Source: a bacterium (GTDB lineage Bacteria > Babelota > Babeliae > Babelales > GCA-2401785). Taken from it: a stretch of 33,661 nt of DNA. A program made the position numbers and the translations under genes. Where the stretch lies: positions 1-33,661 of the forward strand of contig DAOVOC010000001.1 in the NCBI GenBank assembly GCA_030629865.1. Direction: 5' to 3'. The first letter of the stretch is position 1. Each line of letters opens with the position of its first letter. Below the pieces are notes generated by a model. The model was not told where the DNA came from. It saw only the letters and a list, made by a program, of their open reading frames with translations, and did not search any database. Below, in pieces: positions 31,767-33,661 of the stretch.

Positions 31767-32327
31767 TTACTTTTTCTCTAGCATTTCTGTAATTTTTTCC
31801 ACTCCCGCAACAATTTTATCTTGCTTCTCTACCATGTCTGCCACAGACGTTTTTAAAATCCGCAAATTATTTCTCATCTCACGCTGTTCGCGGCCCCGTT
31901 TTATTCTAGTCATAAGCATTCTGCGTTCTTGTTCTGCTCCTGCAACAATGAGTGCTATTTTTTCAGAAATTTGCTTAAACCATTGTGCATTTTCACTTCG
32001 CATCAAAAGATCTTTAAATTCTTCTATGCCATCATTTGCAGCCATTCGAACATGTTCTGGAATCACTACTTCTTTTTCATTTTTTATAAATTCCATAAGC
32101 TGCTGTACATAAGGACGCGGCATCTCGCTAGCCATTTTCTTTTTATCTTTTTTGCTCATCGCTGTGCCACCCATACGCGAGGGCATAGTTGGAATCGCTC
32201 GCTTTGAACCAACAACTGTTTTTGCTCCTGGCTTCATTACTGGAAGCGGAACATCAACTCCACACAAAACACCGCCACTCATAACTCCCAGAAATATAAT
32301 AAACACCCTTAAGCATGCTGCTCGCAT
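31767..32327 (-). CDS. Exported coiled-coil orphan protein
   Basis: 186 residues, family not recognised. An N-terminal hydrophobic stretch (RVFIIFLGVMSGGVLCGVDV) is a likely signal peptide; a Cys at residue 22 preceded by VL and followed by G (VLCG) resembles a lipobox, so it could be a lipoprotein. The mature part begins with a basic low-complexity segment (MSKKDKKKMASEM), then long helices with heptad-like spacing (FKQISEKIALIVAGAEQERR) and a leucine-zipper-like end (VEKQDKIVAGVEKITEMLEKK). It is convergent with the 592-residue gene and divergent from valS. Similar in composition to the other exported orphans of the window. Confidence 0.65.
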   Translation of the reverse strand: MRAACLRVFIIFLGVMSGGVLCGVDVPLPVMKPGAKTVVGSKRAIPTMPSRMGGTAMSKKDKKKMASEMPRPYVQQLMEFIKNEKEVVIPEHVRMAANDGIEEFKDLLMRSENAQWFKQISEKIALIVAGAEQERRMLMTRIKRGREQREMRNNLRILKTSVADMVEKQDKIVAGVEKITEMLEKK

Positions 32328-32482
32328 AACTTCTCCTTACAAGAATCTTTCACCATTTTGCCTACGCTCGCTAGTGTGCTATCACAACGGCTTGTGCCGC
32401 AATAATCATTCAAATAAAAGGGATAGCATCAATACTTAATATCACCAACACAAACGCTATTCATTTTTATCACAATCTAAAT

Positions 32483-32601
32483 GTCATCCCAGGCGTAACC
32501 TGGGATCCAGTAGCACTTTTATTTTTAAAATCATATTTAAAATTCATAATTAACTTTATTAGAAAAGCTTCTCTGGACTCCGGGTCAAAGCCCGGAGTGA
32601 C
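32483..32601. repeat. Palindromic intergenic repeat, copy 6
   Basis: Left arm GTCATCCCAGGCGTAACCTG then GGATCCAG; right arm CTGGACTCCGGGTCAAAGCC then CGGAGTGAC in inverted orientation. Confidence 0.8.
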
Positions 32602-32660
32602 ATATGCAAAACAATCGAAATTTTATACACAGTCCAAAATCATACTCTTTGATTTTTTCT

Positions 32661-32669
32661 TGTTATACT
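32661..32669 (+). promoter_or_regulatory. Extended -10 promoter element of valS
   Basis: TGTTATACT is an extended -10 (TGnTATAAT-like), 67 bases before ATG 32737; there is no clear -35. Transcription from it would place the half palindrome at 32697-32721 in the valS leader. Confidence 0.35.
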
Positions 32670-32696
32670 TCTTTCCGTAATTTAAAAAATGGAAAA

Positions 32697-32721
32697 GATC
32701 CCGGATCAAGCCTGGGATGAC
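32697..32721. repeat. Half-size palindromic repeat in the valS leader (copy 7)
   Basis: GATCCCGGATCAAGCCTGGG then ATGAC. It corresponds to a single arm of the family and forms a seven-pair hairpin (ATCCCGG with CCTGGGAT, one G-U). It ends 15 bases before the valS ATG. Confidence 0.7.
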
Positions 32722-32736
32722 AAAAAGAGAAGAAGT

Positions 32737-33661
32737 ATGGAAAAGCGTTACAACGCATCAGAGCAAGAAAAACAAATCCTTAAGCAGTGGCAAGAACAAG
32801 AAACATTTAAATTTCACAACGGAATAGAAAGGCCAACCTTTACCATCGACACGCCGCCACCAACAGTTTCTGGTTCTCTGCACATCGGACACGTTTTTTC
32901 TTACACACACGCAGACCTTATCGCTCGCTACAAACGCATGTGCGGCAAAGATGTTTTTTATCCCATGGGCTTTGACGACAACGGACTTCCCACAGAACGT
33001 TTTGTAGAAAAAAAACACAAAATTCGCGCACATCAACTTAAACGCTCAGAGTTTATCGACTTATGTTTAAAAGAATGCGAACTTGCAGAAAAAGATTTTT
33101 CTCAGTTATGGAAAGCTTTGGGCCTTTCTATCGATTGGACTCATTCGTATTCAACCATTTCTAAAAAAGCACGTAGGACCGCCCAAATATCATTTTTAAA
33201 ACTTTACGAAAAAGGTCTTATTAAGCGCCAAGCAGAACCATCATTATATTGCACCGCATGCGGCACCACCGTTGCACAAGCAGAGCTTGAATCGCTCGAT
33301 GTTGCCACAACTTTTAACACAATCGAGTTTACTGCACACGACGGCTCGCCGCTGCATATCGCCACAACACGGCCCGAACTTTTGCCCGCATGCGTTGCAG
33401 TATTTTTCCATCCAAAAGACAAGCGGTATCAGCATTTAAAAGACACTGTTGCCACAACGCCTGTTTTTAACAAAAAAGTTAAGATTATCGCAGACGTTGA
33501 TGTTGAAAAAGACAAAGGAACGGGCCTTGTTATGTGCTGCACATTTGGCGACAGCACCGACATAGTTTGGTACAAACGACACAACCTAGACTTTATTCAG
33601 GCAATCGACCGCTATGGGCGATGGACAGAAACAACCGGGCCACTGGCGGGGCTTAAAGTTA
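32737..33661 (+). CDS. valS: Valyl-tRNA synthetase (5' part; continues past the window)
   Basis: 308 codons are visible. Class I synthetase: TIDTPPPTVSGSLHIGHVFS holds the HIGH motif (49-52), followed by PMGFDDNGLPTERFVEKK (about 77-94) and, in the editing domain, ATTRPELLPACVAV with the conserved TTRPE. The GFDDNGLPTER form, instead of the common bacterial PGTDHAGIATQ, is that of the archaeal-type ValRS also present in Rickettsia. A cysteine pair CTAC follows (about residue 170), probably zinc-binding. The KMSKS motif lies beyond the window. The start ATG 32737 is preceded by a weak purine-rich site (AGAAGAAG). Confidence 0.93.
   Translation, partial: MEKRYNASEQEKQILKQWQEQETFKFHNGIERPTFTIDTPPPTVSGSLHIGHVFSYTHADLIARYKRMCGKDVFYPMGFDDNGLPTERFVEKKHKIRAHQLKRSEFIDLCLKECELAEKDFSQLWKALGLSIDWTHSYSTISKKARRTAQISFLKLYEKGLIKRQAEPSLYCTACGTTVAQAELESLDVATTFNTIEFTAHDGSPLHIATTRPELLPACVAVFFHPKDKRYQHLKDTVATTPVFNKKVKIIADVDVEKDKGTGLVMCCTFGDSTDIVWYKRHNLDFIQAIDRYGRWTETTGPLAGLKV

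Larger units (their letters stand above)
32328..32736. other. Intergenic region with one full palindromic repeat, a half repeat and the valS promoter
   Basis: 409 bases between the divergent exported orphan and valS. It contains the element at 32483-32601, the promoter-like sequence at 32661-32669 and the half element at 32697-32721. The first 150 bases are unremarkable apart from a short CGGC-TTGT-GCCG hairpin near 32389. No gene is seen. Confidence 0.6.

Noticed and set aside
15394..32721. CRISPR array
   Set aside because: The repeats are dispersed, internally palindromic, of variable sequence and without regular spacers.
1..33661. tRNA or rRNA genes
   Set aside because: Gaps were read for T-loop (GGTTCGAATCC-like) and acceptor-stem patterns; none was convincing. 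A computed tRNA search was not possible.

Overview
The window is about 34 kb of AT-rich, gene-dense bacterial chromosome from a Gram-negative-type cell. It encodes a TolQ-TolR-TolA/TonB-like-TolB set, a long-form YidC and an outer-membrane-type beta-barrel gene. Core genes are scattered in small clusters. Many exported proteins have no recognisable family, and short palindromic repeats fill the gaps. This mix, together with a ValRS of the archaeal/Rickettsia type, suggests a reduced-genome, host-associated lineage. Candidatus Dependentiae (TM6) is my best guess, but the assignment is inference: there is no rRNA here to test it.

Layout. 1-1008: a truncated exported protein with an intein-like Hint domain (minus strand). 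1148-4925: pepP, a small membrane protein, recR and yidC (minus). 5116-6874: a MerR-like DNA-binding protein, truB and a 47-residue exported peptide closed by a strong terminator (plus). 6892-10086: a VOC-fold protein, rpsT, rpmB and ftsH (minus). 10218-13385: tolQ, tolR, a tolA/tonB-like gene and tolB (minus). 13489-15227: a DapF homologue translationally coupled to a cysteine-synthase-like PLP enzyme (minus). 15549-16988: gltX (plus). 16985-18263: a small orphan and an exported Ala/Lys/Pro-rich basic protein (minus). 18481-19881: a beta-barrel gene broken by one in-frame UGA. 19964-21238: rpsU, rbfA and a prepilin peptidase (plus). 21235-22218: an NrnA-like DHH phosphoesterase (minus). 22517-23923: a FolC-like ligase with altered motifs (plus). 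23991-27068: an exported orphan, galU and pheS (minus). 27281-28318: an exported alpha/beta hydrolase (plus). 28868-29440: dcd (plus). 29809-32327: two exported coiled-coil orphans. 32737 to the end: the 5' part of valS.

The housekeeping genes cover translation (gltX, pheS, valS, rpsT, rpmB, rpsU, rbfA, truB), membrane insertion and quality control (yidC, ftsH), envelope energisation (tol) and nucleotide or repair functions (dcd, recR, nrnA-like). Around them lie at least seven genes with N-terminal signal peptides and no clear function, which are candidates for host interaction. From 15.4 kb rightward most long gaps hold GC-rich palindromic elements of one family. The gap before dcd also holds a GC-rich block with two strong hairpins that no gene explains.

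The items most worth a second look are the exported Hint protein, the DapF homologue with Ser in place of its first catalytic Cys next to a CysK-like enzyme, the structured block before dcd, and the repeat family.
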